DNA of 64,000 bases from Alkalihalobacillus sp. TS-13. GTDB lineage: Bacteria > Bacillota > Bacilli > Bacillales > Fictibacillaceae. The stretch is from positions 1,054,001 to 1,118,000 of the forward strand of contig NZ_JAHKSI010000001.1 of the NCBI RefSeq assembly GCF_019720915.1, in the 5' to 3' direction. Both the position numbers and the translations under genes were made by a program. Shown in pieces: positions 15,909 through 24,322 of the stretch (positions are counted from its first letter, which is position 1; every line of letters starts with the position of its first letter). The notes below the pieces were generated by a model. That model had not been told where the DNA came from. It did no database searches and was given only the letters and a program-made list of their open reading frames with translations.

Positions 15909-17390
15909 TTGAAAAAAGTTATACCGATCATGCTTGCTTTGACAGCATTCCTTTTTATAAGCGAGCACCTTCAAAAACAAGAGGTAAGTAACATAGAAGA
16001 AAATGCTGCAGAAAAAGATTTCACAGTCGTTGATACATATGATCAGGTTAAATTTTATAACAAATCGGTTTCCGGATATCGGTTAAGTGAAATCCAGAAA
16101 GCTGAGCAATATGGTTTGATTGATACTTTTGAAGAGAAAATTGTCCCCATAATGGGCAGCAAGCGCAACGTCCAGATTCATGAAGCATGGAGCAACAATC
16201 GGGACATCTATCTTCTCTACAGTATCAACTTGTTACTTCCAGATAAGAGTCCGAAAGATGTACCATATCTAGAAGTCGAACAACTTACTTTACATAATCC
16301 AAAAGAATCACCTGTCGAGGTTAATGCGGAATTTTACAGTACGAACGGGTTTGAAAACCGTACGAGATATGCAAATGATGGGTTTGTCTTTGAGGATAGG
16401 CTTTACCGCAGCATATGGATCCAACCAGAGGTATATGATGCGTATGAAGAAGTGCTTGGATGGAGCGAATCAGAATCTGAAAATGAACAGGAGACTTTCG
16501 AACGGAATCTGGAGCGTGTAGAAAATGTATCCCTTTCAATGTTGCACTTGGTAGATGGGGAAAAAACGCATCAGATCGAAAAGATCCCACTCGAAATGAA
16601 ATTCATGCATAAAGAAAAAGCACTTGAAACGATTGAAATTGATAAAACCATTCAACTCGAAGATGAATCTGAAGCTCACGTAAAACGGCTAGAGGTCCAC
16701 TTGGGGCAAAACCGGTTGTATTTTGATGTTACACCTGATCCAGAGCGGTATTACGCATATGCGTTCAAGTTCAATGGTGGGGAACATGAGTCTGGACTCC
16801 AATATGATGAAAAAGGTGAATCCTACCTATCAACTATTGATATACATTCTGATGAATTGCGACTGGAATTTGAAGGTGGGATGACCCCGACAGATGAGGC
16901 GTTCGAACTTGAGATCACTCAACAAGACATTGCTGATTTCAAGCATCGCCAAACCGAAGACTCTTCATTTATGGATCTAAATAGGAGTCTAGGAGAACTA
17001 GTGACAGGGCGAACTTTCAAACTGGTCGGTATGGAGTTTGGAGATGATCGGAAAAATGTCATGAAAATTCACTTGTCGATGGAAACACCATGGAAAAATT
17101 ATGGTCCTTCATGGTTCCGTGATTATGCCGATGTTCTTGTTGAAAAAGATAATGGCGAGCAACCAAACCAAGTTGATTCACATGCTTATATTGAGGTTAC
17201 CAATACGAAGGCGGATCTTATCCAATTGATAGGAATCGGAGGGCACTCAAACCTTAAAGAAAGCTCGATGGATATTGCTATGGAAGCAGAAGATTTTATG
17301 AATTCGGATGGGTTGAATTTCAGGCTCTTCCATTTCTCAAAACCTATCGAATTCAATTCAGAGGAAATCATCATTGCAATTCCTGATTAG
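15909..17390 (+). CDS. Membrane-anchored protein of unknown function, tandem paralogue 1
   Basis: 493 residues. A short hydrophobic N-terminus (KVIPIMLALTAFLFIS) preceded by lysines looks like a signal anchor with the rest outside the cell. The outer part is mostly polar beta-type sequence. It shares with the next two genes the motif pattern of an I-H-x-x-W/F segment, a YSINLL-type strand, an IPYL/VPYL plus LT segment, and a NDGFVFEDRLYRSIWIQP segment. I recognise no known domain. TTG 15909 is the likely start but has no clear ribosome binding site. It differs most from its two neighbours, for instance lacking the FQERER motif. Confidence 0.8.
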   Translation: MKKVIPIMLALTAFLFISEHLQKQEVSNIEENAAEKDFTVVDTYDQVKFYNKSVSGYRLSEIQKAEQYGLIDTFEEKIVPIMGSKRNVQIHEAWSNNRDIYLLYSINLLLPDKSPKDVPYLEVEQLTLHNPKESPVEVNAEFYSTNGFENRTRYANDGFVFEDRLYRSIWIQPEVYDAYEEVLGWSESESENEQETFERNLERVENVSLSMLHLVDGEKTHQIEKIPLEMKFMHKEKALETIEIDKTIQLEDESEAHVKRLEVHLGQNRLYFDVTPDPERYYAYAFKFNGGEHESGLQYDEKGESYLSTIDIHSDELRLEFEGGMTPTDEAFELEITQQDIADFKHRQTEDSSFMDLNRSLGELVTGRTFKLVGMEFGDDRKNVMKIHLSMETPWKNYGPSWFRDYADVLVEKDNGEQPNQVDSHAYIEVTNTKADLIQLIGIGGHSNLKESSMDIAMEAEDFMNSDGLNFRLFHFSKPIEFNSEEIIIAIPD

Positions 17391-17417
17391 GATCAGAACC
17401 GAAGTTGGAGGGCAAAT

Positions 17418-18893
17418 ATGAAAAAGAATAGGCTGGTAAAGATCTTTCCCGTTGTTCTGATCATGATAGCTTTTTTCGTAATCAGTGAAAAATTCCAGGA
17501 GCGGGAAAGAAAGGCATTTTCTGTTGATGAAGAAAAGTTCAGGCTCGCAGAATCAGAAGCTGATTTACGAAAACAGTTACGATTTGAAGTGGATATGCCC
17601 GATTATGGCATTCAACAACGTGTGGAAGAATACAATCTAGTCACACAAGTTGATGATGTCAATGTACCAATCATGGAGAAAAGACGTGATTTTCGAATCC
17701 ACTCGGTTTTCAACCAGCATTTAGGATTGCTGATCACGTATAGTTTCAATCTGTTGCCGGGTGATGAGGAACCAAGTGATATACCCTACTTACTCCTAGA
17801 CCGGTTAACCTATTTTGCTAAGGACAAAGAGCCTTTGGAAATTCCCGTCCAGAATCCGATCGAACTCTATGCTTCGAATTGGAGGAATGATGGGATTGTA
17901 TATGGGAACCGCCTCTACCGGAGAGTATTCATCGAACCCGGCTTCCCTACTTTGGAAAATGATTGGACAGCATGGTCTTTTAGTGCAATTGAAAAAATCC
18001 AAAAAGTGGAACTTGGAGACATTCATTTCGTAAAGAAAAACAAACCAGAGGATAGACCAATTTATATAGACGATATTACGTTGAAAAGTAATTTTATCGG
18101 TGAAAACACTGTACTTGATACAAGTGATCTTGAAGAAACACTTCAACTGAATGAAACAGTTTCGATCCATTTTAAAAGATTAGAGACTTTGTTGTACTCC
18201 CAAAGGTTGTACATAGATATCAACTCAAAAGATGATACGAGACTGAGGACTCTGATCTACGAACTCAATGGCCATCCCGACACAGCGATAATCGAAAAAG
18301 ATGAAGATGGAAATCAATTTTTGGCGTTACCGATCTTCGAAGAAAACATGACGGACCGTTTCGAATTCAAAATCTTGTCAGCTGAGATTCCTTCAGAAAA
18401 AGAATTGACTTTTAAAATCACAAAAGAAGAACTCACTGCTTATCGAAAAAGAGATGTCGATACTATTCATAATATCAACCGTACGCTAGGAGTAGTAAAC
18501 GGAACCGAGTTTACATTGCATACCCTCAGGCCAAGCGGAAATGGACTTGACAGCGGGACGATCGGTTTTGAATTGAAGAAGACCAACCCGGAAAATTATC
18601 GCAGCTCATTCATTACCGACTATACAAGTATAGCGGAGGAAATGGAAAGTTATCCAGCAGAAGAGAGGTATCACCTCGAAGGACATCCTTTCATACAGGT
18701 GACAGATCAAGGTGGTGAGGTCATCAGAGTTATGGATCTATACGGACATGGTGTGGAAGACAATGTACATATCCAATACTTCGGCATAGAAAAAGAAACA
18801 TTCAAACAGGTAGAAGAACTCAATGTACGAATATGGAACATCTCGAAATTTCTCAATACAGAGGAACAAGAGCTGAATATAGATTTTAAATAG
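17418..18893 (+). CDS. Membrane-anchored protein of unknown function, tandem paralogue 2
   Basis: 491 residues. The N-terminal anchor is KIFPVVLIMIAFFVISEKFQ, followed by ERERKAFSVDEE, also found in paralogue 3. The shared motifs are RDFRIHSVFN, ITYSFNLLPGDEEPSDIPYL, DRLTYFAKDKEP and NDGIVYGNRLYRRVFIEP. The ending repeats the pattern of the neighbours (FIQVTDQGGEVIRVMDLYG). Start ATG after TTGGAGGG. The gap to the next gene is 27 bases, so the three genes are probably one transcript. The function is unknown. Confidence 0.85.
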   Translation: MKKNRLVKIFPVVLIMIAFFVISEKFQERERKAFSVDEEKFRLAESEADLRKQLRFEVDMPDYGIQQRVEEYNLVTQVDDVNVPIMEKRRDFRIHSVFNQHLGLLITYSFNLLPGDEEPSDIPYLLLDRLTYFAKDKEPLEIPVQNPIELYASNWRNDGIVYGNRLYRRVFIEPGFPTLENDWTAWSFSAIEKIQKVELGDIHFVKKNKPEDRPIYIDDITLKSNFIGENTVLDTSDLEETLQLNETVSIHFKRLETLLYSQRLYIDINSKDDTRLRTLIYELNGHPDTAIIEKDEDGNQFLALPIFEENMTDRFEFKILSAEIPSEKELTFKITKEELTAYRKRDVDTIHNINRTLGVVNGTEFTLHTLRPSGNGLDSGTIGFELKKTNPENYRSSFITDYTSIAEEMESYPAEERYHLEGHPFIQVTDQGGEVIRVMDLYGHGVEDNVHIQYFGIEKETFKQVEELNVRIWNISKFLNTEEQELNIDFK

Positions 18894-18920
18894 CTTGTCA
18901 TGATGTTCAAGGGGGAAAAG

Positions 18921-20459
18921 ATGAAAGGGAAAAATAAATTTATTAAAATCATACCGGTCGCTCTGATTGTCGTGGCATTCCTGTTCATAACCGACAAATT
19001 TCAGGAGAAAGAACGAACCTCGTTTGCTGTGGATGAAGAAGTGTTCAATGTGGCAAAGACACAAAGTGAACTGGAAGAAAAATTAAACCAATCAGTAAGA
19101 AATTATGATCCCCAGCAACTTCAACTAATAGAAAAATATGATCTTATGACAGAAATCAAGGATGTAGAGGTAAATATCTTAGAGGAAAGGCGGACTTTCA
19201 AAATCCATTCGGTTTGGAACGAAGACATGCGCCTGTTGGTCACCTACAGCCTCGACTTATCTCCGTTTGACGAGAAACCTGAAGAGATTCCATATTTATC
19301 ACTTGATCGGCTGACATATCATGCTGATGGGCAGGAACCGTTTGAAGTTGCGGTGGGAAATCGAAATCATCCTGGAGGGTTCTATTTACCTAATGATGGC
19401 GTTGTCTATGAAAATCGGATTTATCACCGTTTATGGATTGAGCCCGAATTTAATGAAAAGTTGTTCCAAGATTTTTCTGAATGGCTGGATGCAGAACAAA
19501 AGCATACCTATAATACTGAAGCTGTTTCAAAAATAAATAAAATCGAATTAGGCGATATCGAATTGATCCAAAAGACGGAGAATGATTCTGAAAGATCAAT
19601 CGCTATGGAAGATCTGTCATTTGATTACCCCTTCCAAAGCTGGAATCCGATATTAGAGAAGAAACCGATCAATCAAACCGTCAAGTTAGCTGATGATGTG
19701 GAAATCACCTTTACCGACCTTGAAATGCGCCTTAATTTCAGTCAGCTGAATGTTGAGATCGATTCACCATACGAATTCAACAGATTGAATTACCAATATG
19801 ACGAAAATAAAGATTTCGCACCAATCCAAACTAGACCCGACGGACAACAATTCCTAGGCCTGCCGCATTTTCAGAGTCTTAACTTTGTAAATACAGAAGA
19901 GCTCAAGTTGAAAGTACTCGGCGCCACCTACAGTACCACTGAAGAATTATCACATAAACTCACGAGTGGAGATTTACAGCGATTCCGTGAGAGTGATAAT
20001 AAAGGAAACAAAAGCGAAGAAATCAATCGAAAAATAGGTACAGTCAATGGTATCGAGTTCAACCTTACTAAAATGGAAAAAGACCAAATCGGACCTGGAG
20101 CGAATGATTTCAATTATGGTTTCGTCTTATCCATAAAAGCTGATAAAGAATTGCAAGGCCTCCATTTCACAAATTATACCGAATACCAAAATCGCTTAGA
20201 AGAAATGCCGGATATAGCTCAATATCGGATCGGTGAAGCGTTTTACGAATTGATGGATCAGGATAACAAACCGATTTTATCGCAGCAGGGGTACTCACAA
20301 GGGGTACATTCTGACGGAGAAATTTACGAACAACAGCAATTTTTCGGTATGAAAAAAGAAGATTTTGAACGCCTTGAAGAAATGAAGATACGGTTATTCC
20401 AGATTCCAAAGTATATCGAATTTGAAGACAATGAACTGCTTGTCGAATTAAACGAATAA
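18921..20459 (+). CDS. Membrane-anchored protein of unknown function, tandem paralogue 3
   Basis: 512 residues. Anchor KIIPVALIVVAFLFITDKFQ then EKERTSFAVDEE, clearly similar to paralogue 2. Shared motifs: RTFKIHSVWN, VTYSLDLSPFDEKPEEIPYL, DRLTYHADGQEP, NDGVVYENRIYHRLWIEPEF. ATG 18921 follows AAGGGGGAAAAG and is preferred over ATG 18900. Paralogues 2 and 3 look closer to each other than to 1, as expected if a second duplication produced them. A terminator follows directly. Confidence 0.85.
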   Translation: MKGKNKFIKIIPVALIVVAFLFITDKFQEKERTSFAVDEEVFNVAKTQSELEEKLNQSVRNYDPQQLQLIEKYDLMTEIKDVEVNILEERRTFKIHSVWNEDMRLLVTYSLDLSPFDEKPEEIPYLSLDRLTYHADGQEPFEVAVGNRNHPGGFYLPNDGVVYENRIYHRLWIEPEFNEKLFQDFSEWLDAEQKHTYNTEAVSKINKIELGDIELIQKTENDSERSIAMEDLSFDYPFQSWNPILEKKPINQTVKLADDVEITFTDLEMRLNFSQLNVEIDSPYEFNRLNYQYDENKDFAPIQTRPDGQQFLGLPHFQSLNFVNTEELKLKVLGATYSTTEELSHKLTSGDLQRFRESDNKGNKSEEINRKIGTVNGIEFNLTKMEKDQIGPGANDFNYGFVLSIKADKELQGLHFTNYTEYQNRLEEMPDIAQYRIGEAFYELMDQDNKPILSQQGYSQGVHSDGEIYEQQQFFGMKKEDFERLEEMKIRLFQIPKYIEFEDNELLVELNE

Positions 20460-20483
20460 AAGCACCTTTACTGGTGCTTTTTT
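20458..20483. terminator. Bidirectional terminator
   Basis: AAAAGCACC and GGTGCTTTT pair around TTTACT, with A and T runs on both sides. It separates the paralogue operon from the convergent zinc-ribbon gene. Confidence 0.9.
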
Positions 20484-20744
20484 CTACGATAAAAATGGGT
20501 TTTGGGACGAGGTGGCGCGTGCTTTGAATGTTTCTTCGTTCTCGATCAACCCGCATGCAGCGCATTGTACACGATATTGTGATCCTTTATATGGCATGTG
20601 GAACATCTCAAGGTTATCGTTGGAATACTCCTCGACCACATCACCAGATTGCGGGTCCAGCTTCACGCCTTTAGGAATCTGTTCAATCACATTAAAGCGG
20701 GTTCGGTTGGTTTTACAGCCTGGACATAAATAAGGTCCACTCAT
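20484..20744 (-). CDS. Conserved zinc-ribbon protein of unknown function
   Basis: 86 residues with two CxxC pairs, YLCPGCKTNRTRF near the start and VQCAACGLIENEE near residue 60, forming a likely zinc ribbon. The sequence looks like a conserved Bacillus protein, but I cannot name it. ATG 20744 follows AGGAGGTG; the GTG nine bases upstream overlaps that site. It is transcribed alone, divergent from a small spore-like protein gene. Confidence 0.75.
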   Translation of the reverse strand: MSGPYLCPGCKTNRTRFNVIEQIPKGVKLDPQSGDVVEEYSNDNLEMFHMPYKGSQYRVQCAACGLIENEETFKARATSSQNPFLS

Positions 20745-20783
20745 AACGAACACCTCCTAGACCTTAGATTGACCCAAAATAAA

Positions 20784-20813
20784 AGAATTATGAATGACAA
20801 ATCGTCCATACTA
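20784..20813 (+). promoter_or_regulatory. Possible forespore (sigma-F/G) promoter
   Basis: AGAATT and CATACTA are separated by 17 bases and resemble the sigma-G boxes TGAATA and CATnnTA. It would drive the small protein gene 30 bases downstream. Confidence 0.35.
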
Positions 20814-20842
20814 AGAAAAACACATGTCAGGAGGTTCGAATA

Positions 20843-20974
20843 ATGGGCAAACAGAAAAAAGGAAATCCCAACGCGCAACGCAACAACAACGCAAAAGAAA
20901 TGGAACAACGCTCAAAAGCAGCAAAAATGCCAAGCTACGCAGAAAACGAAGTGAAGAAGATGGAAAGTGAATGA
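20843..20974 (+). CDS. Small hydrophilic protein, possibly a minor spore protein
   Basis: A 43-residue protein (MGKQKKGNPNAQRNNNAKEM, then EQRSKAAKMP, ending MESE) with no hydrophobic segment. AGGAGG lies at 20829-20834, an ideal ribosome binding site. Its lysine, asparagine and glutamine rich composition and a possible sigma-G promoter resemble minor small acid-soluble spore proteins, but I cannot assign it to a named Ssp family. It is too short for usual gene callers. Confidence 0.6.
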   Translation: MGKQKKGNPNAQRNNNAKEMEQRSKAAKMPSYAENEVKKMESE

Positions 20975-21097
20975 TTATGAACTTTATATTGTTTTAACTA
21001 TAACGATAAGACTAAATAACTTTTTGTTATGGGACTCGATAAAACTTATTTCGCTAGTGGGCACTATGGAATACATGGTGTCACATGTGCAACTGAC

Positions 21098-21127
21098 CCG
21101 ATCTATTTTTAGATGGGGTTTTTTGTG
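21098..21127 (+). terminator. Rho-independent terminator
   Basis: ACCCGATCT and AGATGGGGT pair around ATTTTT and are followed by TTTTTTG. It may end the small spore-like gene transcript, although it lies about 120 bases after the stop codon. Confidence 0.6.
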
Positions 21128-21189
21128 TGTATGCTAAATCATGCTGAAAAACGTTGTTGATCCAGGTACGTAATAGAGGAGGAAAAAGG

Positions 21190-21267
21190 ATGAATGACCC
21201 ACGAATCGAAACCCTGGACAAAGAATGGGTTGCACTGATCCTCGAAGCCAACAACACGTTCTTTTAA
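21190..21267 (+). pseudogene. Truncated SinI-like mini-gene
   Basis: A strong ribosome binding site (GAGGAGG at about 21176) precedes ATG and 25 codons: MNDPRIETLDKEWVALILEA, then NNTFF and stop. The LDKEWVALILEA part is the SinI/SlrA anti-repressor helix. The second helix, which in SinI follows as x-x-LGLSxxEIRxFL, is missing. The frame ends inside a perfect 16-bp SinR-type palindrome. It is either a decayed anti-repressor gene or a mini-peptide. Which of these applies cannot be decided from sequence. Confidence 0.65.
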
Positions 21268-21273
21268 AAGAAC
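21258..21273. promoter_or_regulatory. SinR-type operator 1
   Basis: GTTCTTTTAAAAGAAC is a perfect 16-bp palindrome containing two GTTCTYT half-sites, the known SinR recognition sequence. It overlaps the end of the truncated sinI-like frame. Confidence 0.8.
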
Positions 21274-21394
21274 AATGAATCAATTCTATATAGATCGAGA
21301 GTCATATAAATTTATAAACTTTCTGTAAAAAGAAATTTGTAAAATAACGTAATAGTATGAAAAACAGAGTAAAATAGAGGAAACATAAGATTAA

Positions 21395-21410
21395 GTTCTT
21401 TAAAACGAAC
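21395..21410. promoter_or_regulatory. SinR-type operator 2
   Basis: GTTCTTTAAAACGAAC, two inverted SinR half-sites with one changed base. A further half-site-like GAAC follows directly. It lies about 130 bases before the tapA-like start. Confidence 0.75.
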
Positions 21411-21464
21411 AGAACAACCATTTTCTCAGGTTTTCAAGTTCGTTATATAGGTATATACTCCAAT

Positions 21465-21470
21465 TATAAT
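21465..21470 (+). promoter_or_regulatory. Possible -10 box of the tapA-sipW-tasA operon
   Basis: TATAAT lies three bases upstream of operator 3. No good -35 box is seen at the right distance (GTTATA is poor). The overlap with the operator fits repression by SinR. Confidence 0.45.
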
Positions 21471-21472
21471 AT

Positions 21473-21488
21473 GTTCTTTAAAAAGAAC
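21473..21488. promoter_or_regulatory. SinR-type operator 3
   Basis: GTTCTTTAAAAAGAAC, a near-perfect inverted repeat of the SinR half-site, between the likely -10 box and the tapA-like gene. Bound SinR here would block transcription start. Confidence 0.8.
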
Positions 21489-21523
21489 AATATCACAACC
21501 TATTAGAAAAGTAGGTGAAATGA

Positions 21524-22237
21524 TTGCTAGAGCTACCAAGTCGTAAAAGAAGAACTAGAAGTTCAACAACAAAGAAGAAAAAATACAGATTGTTTGTAAA
21601 TTTTACACTAGTACTTTTTATTTTCTTCCTCTTTGGGTTCACTGTTCAAAGCACTTATTCATATTTCAGTGATACTAGCAAGGTGAACGGGACAATAACT
21701 GCAGCATCAGATTTTTGTGCGGATAAGGCTTATAAAAAATCACATAAAGACCTGTGCAAGGATAATGCTGGAATCGGAAACGGTCCAGAAGATGGTGATG
21801 AAGACACTGGGGATAAAACAGATCCAGATAATCCAGGTCATAACAAGGATGACTGTGATGATCATACTAGTGCCCCTTGTTCAGATAAAGGTAAAGATGA
21901 AGATAAGAAAAAAGACAAATCTGATGATAGTAGTACAGAAGAACATGAAGATACTGATAAGAAAAATAATCCAGGAGATGAATCTTCTGAGAAAGCCGAT
22001 TCTTCTGAGGAAATGAGCAATGAAAACGGCAATGATGCTGAAAGATCAGAAGAAGATGAAAAAGATAAACAAGACCAAGAACTTCCGCCTCCAGATGAAT
22101 CTCAGGAATCTGATTCCGATCAGGTAAAATCTAAAAGTCAAACATCTGATGCTAAGAAGATTACCAACTTAGATAACAAAGATAATGAAGACGAAGTAAA
22201 TCAATCTAGTGAAAGTAAAAATGATTCAACGGAGTGA
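21524..22237 (+). CDS. tapA: TapA-like secreted matrix accessory protein
   Basis: 237 residues. A basic N-terminus (RKRRTRSSTTKKKK) and hydrophobic segment (about 23-42) end in STYSYFSDT, the motif typical of SipW-processed precursors. Four cysteines follow (FCADK, DLCKD, DDCDD, APCSD). The last 140 residues are extremely acidic and low in complexity. B. subtilis TapA has a similar cysteine-bearing N-part and acidic tail and anchors TasA fibres; the folded middle region looks shorter here. TTG start after AGGTG. First gene before sipW, as in B. subtilis. TapA assignment is by architecture and order, since overall similarity is low. Confidence 0.7.
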   Translation: MLELPSRKRRTRSSTTKKKKYRLFVNFTLVLFIFFLFGFTVQSTYSYFSDTSKVNGTITAASDFCADKAYKKSHKDLCKDNAGIGNGPEDGDEDTGDKTDPDNPGHNKDDCDDHTSAPCSDKGKDEDKKKDKSDDSSTEEHEDTDKKNNPGDESSEKADSSEEMSNENGNDAERSEEDEKDKQDQELPPPDESQESDSDQVKSKSQTSDAKKITNLDNKDNEDEVNQSSESKNDSTE

Positions 22238-22242
22238 AGCAT

Positions 22243-22818
22243 ATGAAAACAGTTTTAAAATGGATCAGCAATATCACGTCTTGGATGTTATTTGCAGTAT
22301 TCATTGTCATGATCTTTATGGTTGTAAGTTCAAAAGCATCTGGGGGAGAACCAAACTTCGTTGGTTACCAACTTAAATCAGTATTGTCAGGCTCAATGGA
22401 ACCAACATTTGATACTGGAGCCGTTATCGCTATCGATCCTTCAATTAATAAAGAGGGTTTAAAGAAAGATGACATCATTACCTTTAAAGAAGATGCAGAG
22501 ACATTGATCACCCACAGAATAATTGAAGTTAAAAAGACAGAGAATCACGTACAGTACATCACAAAGGGAGATAACAATGATGGAGCAGATTTAGAACCTG
22601 TTCTTTCAGAAAATGTTGTAGGTAAATATAACGGCTTCAACATTCCTTTTCTTGGATACTTCATGAACTTTGCAAATTCGAAATTAGGTACAGCAATTCT
22701 CTTGATCGTTCCAGGGGTTTTAATGATCATCTATTCAGCTTACTCGATCTGGAAAGCTATTCGAGAAATAGAGGTACCAAAGAAAAAAGAAGAATCAAGC
22801 ACTACAACCAGCAACTAA
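22243..22818 (+). CDS. sipW: ER-type signal peptidase I, SipW
   Basis: 191 residues with a membrane segment at each end (about 10-30 and 145-170). The catalytic serine is in LSGSMEPTFDTG and the general base is histidine in LITHRIIEV, instead of the lysine of ordinary bacterial signal peptidases. This Ser-His type (SipW) processes TasA and TapA precursors. It lies between their genes here. ATG 22243 fits the CGGAG site overlapping the tapA stop; an in-frame GTG at 22234 is an alternative. Confidence 0.93.
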   Translation: MKTVLKWISNITSWMLFAVFIVMIFMVVSSKASGGEPNFVGYQLKSVLSGSMEPTFDTGAVIAIDPSINKEGLKKDDIITFKEDAETLITHRIIEVKKTENHVQYITKGDNNDGADLEPVLSENVVGKYNGFNIPFLGYFMNFANSKLGTAILLIVPGVLMIIYSAYSIWKAIREIEVPKKKEESSTTTSN

Positions 22819-22896
22819 AATATGTTGAATCACCGCTTTAGCGGATTCAAAATAAAAATTTTACATACCCAAATGGGTGAAGGAGGAAAAAGAAAG

Positions 22897-23493
22897 ATGA
22901 GTATTAAAAAGAAATTAGGTTTGGGCGTAGCGTCAGCAGCACTAGGATTAGCATTAGTAGGGGGAGGGACTTACGCATACTTTAGTGACACAGCAACATC
23001 TACTAACACGTTTGCAGCAGGAACATTAGATTTATCAGTCGATCCTCAAGAAATTATTAATGTTGATAACATTAAGCCTGGAGATACGATGCTTCGTTCA
23101 TTTGAACTTGTAAATGGTGGGTCTTTAGACATTAAGAACGTTGTAATCAACACCGACTACACAGTAAGTGATGCAAATGGAAATAATGTTAATGACTTAG
23201 GTGAACACATTCGAGTGAACTTCATGTTTAACGTTGATAAGTTAGACGTTCCAGTATGGTCTACCTCACTAGCTAATTTGAAAGCTATGTCACCTGAAGC
23301 TGTGAAAGATCAGTTTGAACATATTTTTGGAGACGAATGGGGAAGTGAAGGACTTGTATCTGGTTCAAGTGATTTACTTTATGTACAATTTGAATTTGTA
23401 GATAATGGAGCAGATCAAAATGAATTCCAAGGAGACTCATTAGAACTTGTATGGAATTTTGTGGGTAGTCAAACTGAAGGTGAGGCAAGATAA
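22897..23493 (+). CDS. tasA: TasA/camelysin-family fibre protein
   Basis: 198 residues. The signal region VASAALGLALVGGGTYAYFS with YFSDT is the classical TasA/CalY precursor; cleavage is expected near GGTYA. The mature part has the family pattern GTLDLSVDP, NIKPGDTMLRSFELVNGGSL and a C-terminal ELVWNFVG. TasA forms the protein fibres of the biofilm matrix; B. cereus CalY is about the same length (197), while B. subtilis TasA is longer. ATG 22897 follows GAAGGAGG and is preferred over the longer frame at 22822. It should be the main product of the operon. Confidence 0.93.
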   Translation: MSIKKKLGLGVASAALGLALVGGGTYAYFSDTATSTNTFAAGTLDLSVDPQEIINVDNIKPGDTMLRSFELVNGGSLDIKNVVINTDYTVSDANGNNVNDLGEHIRVNFMFNVDKLDVPVWSTSLANLKAMSPEAVKDQFEHIFGDEWGSEGLVSGSSDLLYVQFEFVDNGADQNEFQGDSLELVWNFVGSQTEGEAR

Positions 23494-23509
23494 TATTTTT
23501 TCAAAAACT

Positions 23510-23542
23510 AATGGGAAGGTGGGATCATCCCACCTTCCCATT
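23510..23542 (+). terminator. Perfect 15-bp hairpin after tasA, attenuator or mRNA stabiliser
   Basis: AATGGGAAGGTGGGA and its exact complement are separated by TCA. The following CTATTAAT is not a U tract, so full termination is doubtful. It could reduce read-through into the LPXTG gene or protect the tasA message from 3' decay. Confidence 0.7.
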
Positions 23543-23610
23543 CTATTAATAAGTAAATATATCTGAAACTCCTTTTACAAAGAAATCTATACTTTAGAGG
23601 AGTCCATATT

Positions 23611-24315
23611 ATGAAGCTGATAAAAAGTTTAATTGTAAAACTAGTACTAATTTATAGTGCAATCATGTTGGTGAACGTGTTTTATCAACCTGTAATGAAT
23701 ACTGGCGCAGATGAAAGTACTCCTGTGTTAGACATCAGTACATCACCAGCAAGCTACCTTTTTGATGTGAAAAACTTAAAACCTGGTGATTGGGCTGAGC
23801 GTAAATTAATTGTAAAAAATGATGGGAATGTAGATTTCAATTATAAGACTCTAGCAACTTTTAAAGACGGATCTGAAAAACTTTATGAGCAATTAGAAAT
23901 AAAAGTTCAAGATCAAAGTGGTAATATTTTGTTTCAAGATAAACTGAGTGAATTTGACACTTTAGCTGAACGTGAATTAGCTCATCATAATAGTGAAGAG
24001 TTTGTGGTTACTGTCACATTTCCACCGGAATCTGGAAATGAATATCAGGGTTTATCTACAGCATTTGATTTGGTTTTTACTGCGGAAGGGAACAAAGAAT
24101 CTGTTCCTCCTAAAGATCCAGAGGACATAGAAAATCCAAGCAATGGCGAGACTCCAGGTAAAGATACTCCTACTAACAGCGGGGGGTTACCTCAAACGGG
24201 AGAATCAAATCCAATTTGGTATTACTTATCTGGAATTATCTTAGCTGGACTTGGTGTGGGTATTATGAGAAAACGTTTAACGAGTGATCGTCCTCGTATT
24301 CGAATTAGAAGGTGA
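23611..24315 (+). CDS. LPXTG cell-wall-anchored protein with TasA-like domain
   Basis: 234 residues. N-terminal signal segment (about 5-28). The middle contains YLFDVKNLKPGDWAERKLIV and KNDGNVDFNYK, which closely resembles the NIKPGDTMLRSFELVNGGSL region of TasA. A proline-rich stretch (about 160-190) leads to LPQTGES, a membrane segment (about 205-222) and a basic tail, the complete sortase sorting signal. It would be covalently linked to peptidoglycan. The next gene is a sortase, so it is its probable substrate. It could tether TasA fibres to the wall; this is inference. Confidence 0.88.
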   Translation: MKLIKSLIVKLVLIYSAIMLVNVFYQPVMNTGADESTPVLDISTSPASYLFDVKNLKPGDWAERKLIVKNDGNVDFNYKTLATFKDGSEKLYEQLEIKVQDQSGNILFQDKLSEFDTLAERELAHHNSEEFVVTVTFPPESGNEYQGLSTAFDLVFTAEGNKESVPPKDPEDIENPSNGETPGKDTPTNSGGLPQTGESNPIWYYLSGIILAGLGVGIMRKRLTSDRPRIRIRR

Positions 24316-24322
24316 ATTTTTC

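Noticed and set aside
21028-21111. 27-codon frame MGLDKTYFASGHYGIHGV...
   Set aside because: No ribosome binding site, and its end falls in a terminator stem. Not enough to call a gene.
22822-22896. Upstream start of the tasA frame
   Set aside because: It would place about 25 extra residues before a clear signal peptide; the strong GAAGGAGG site precedes ATG 22897.
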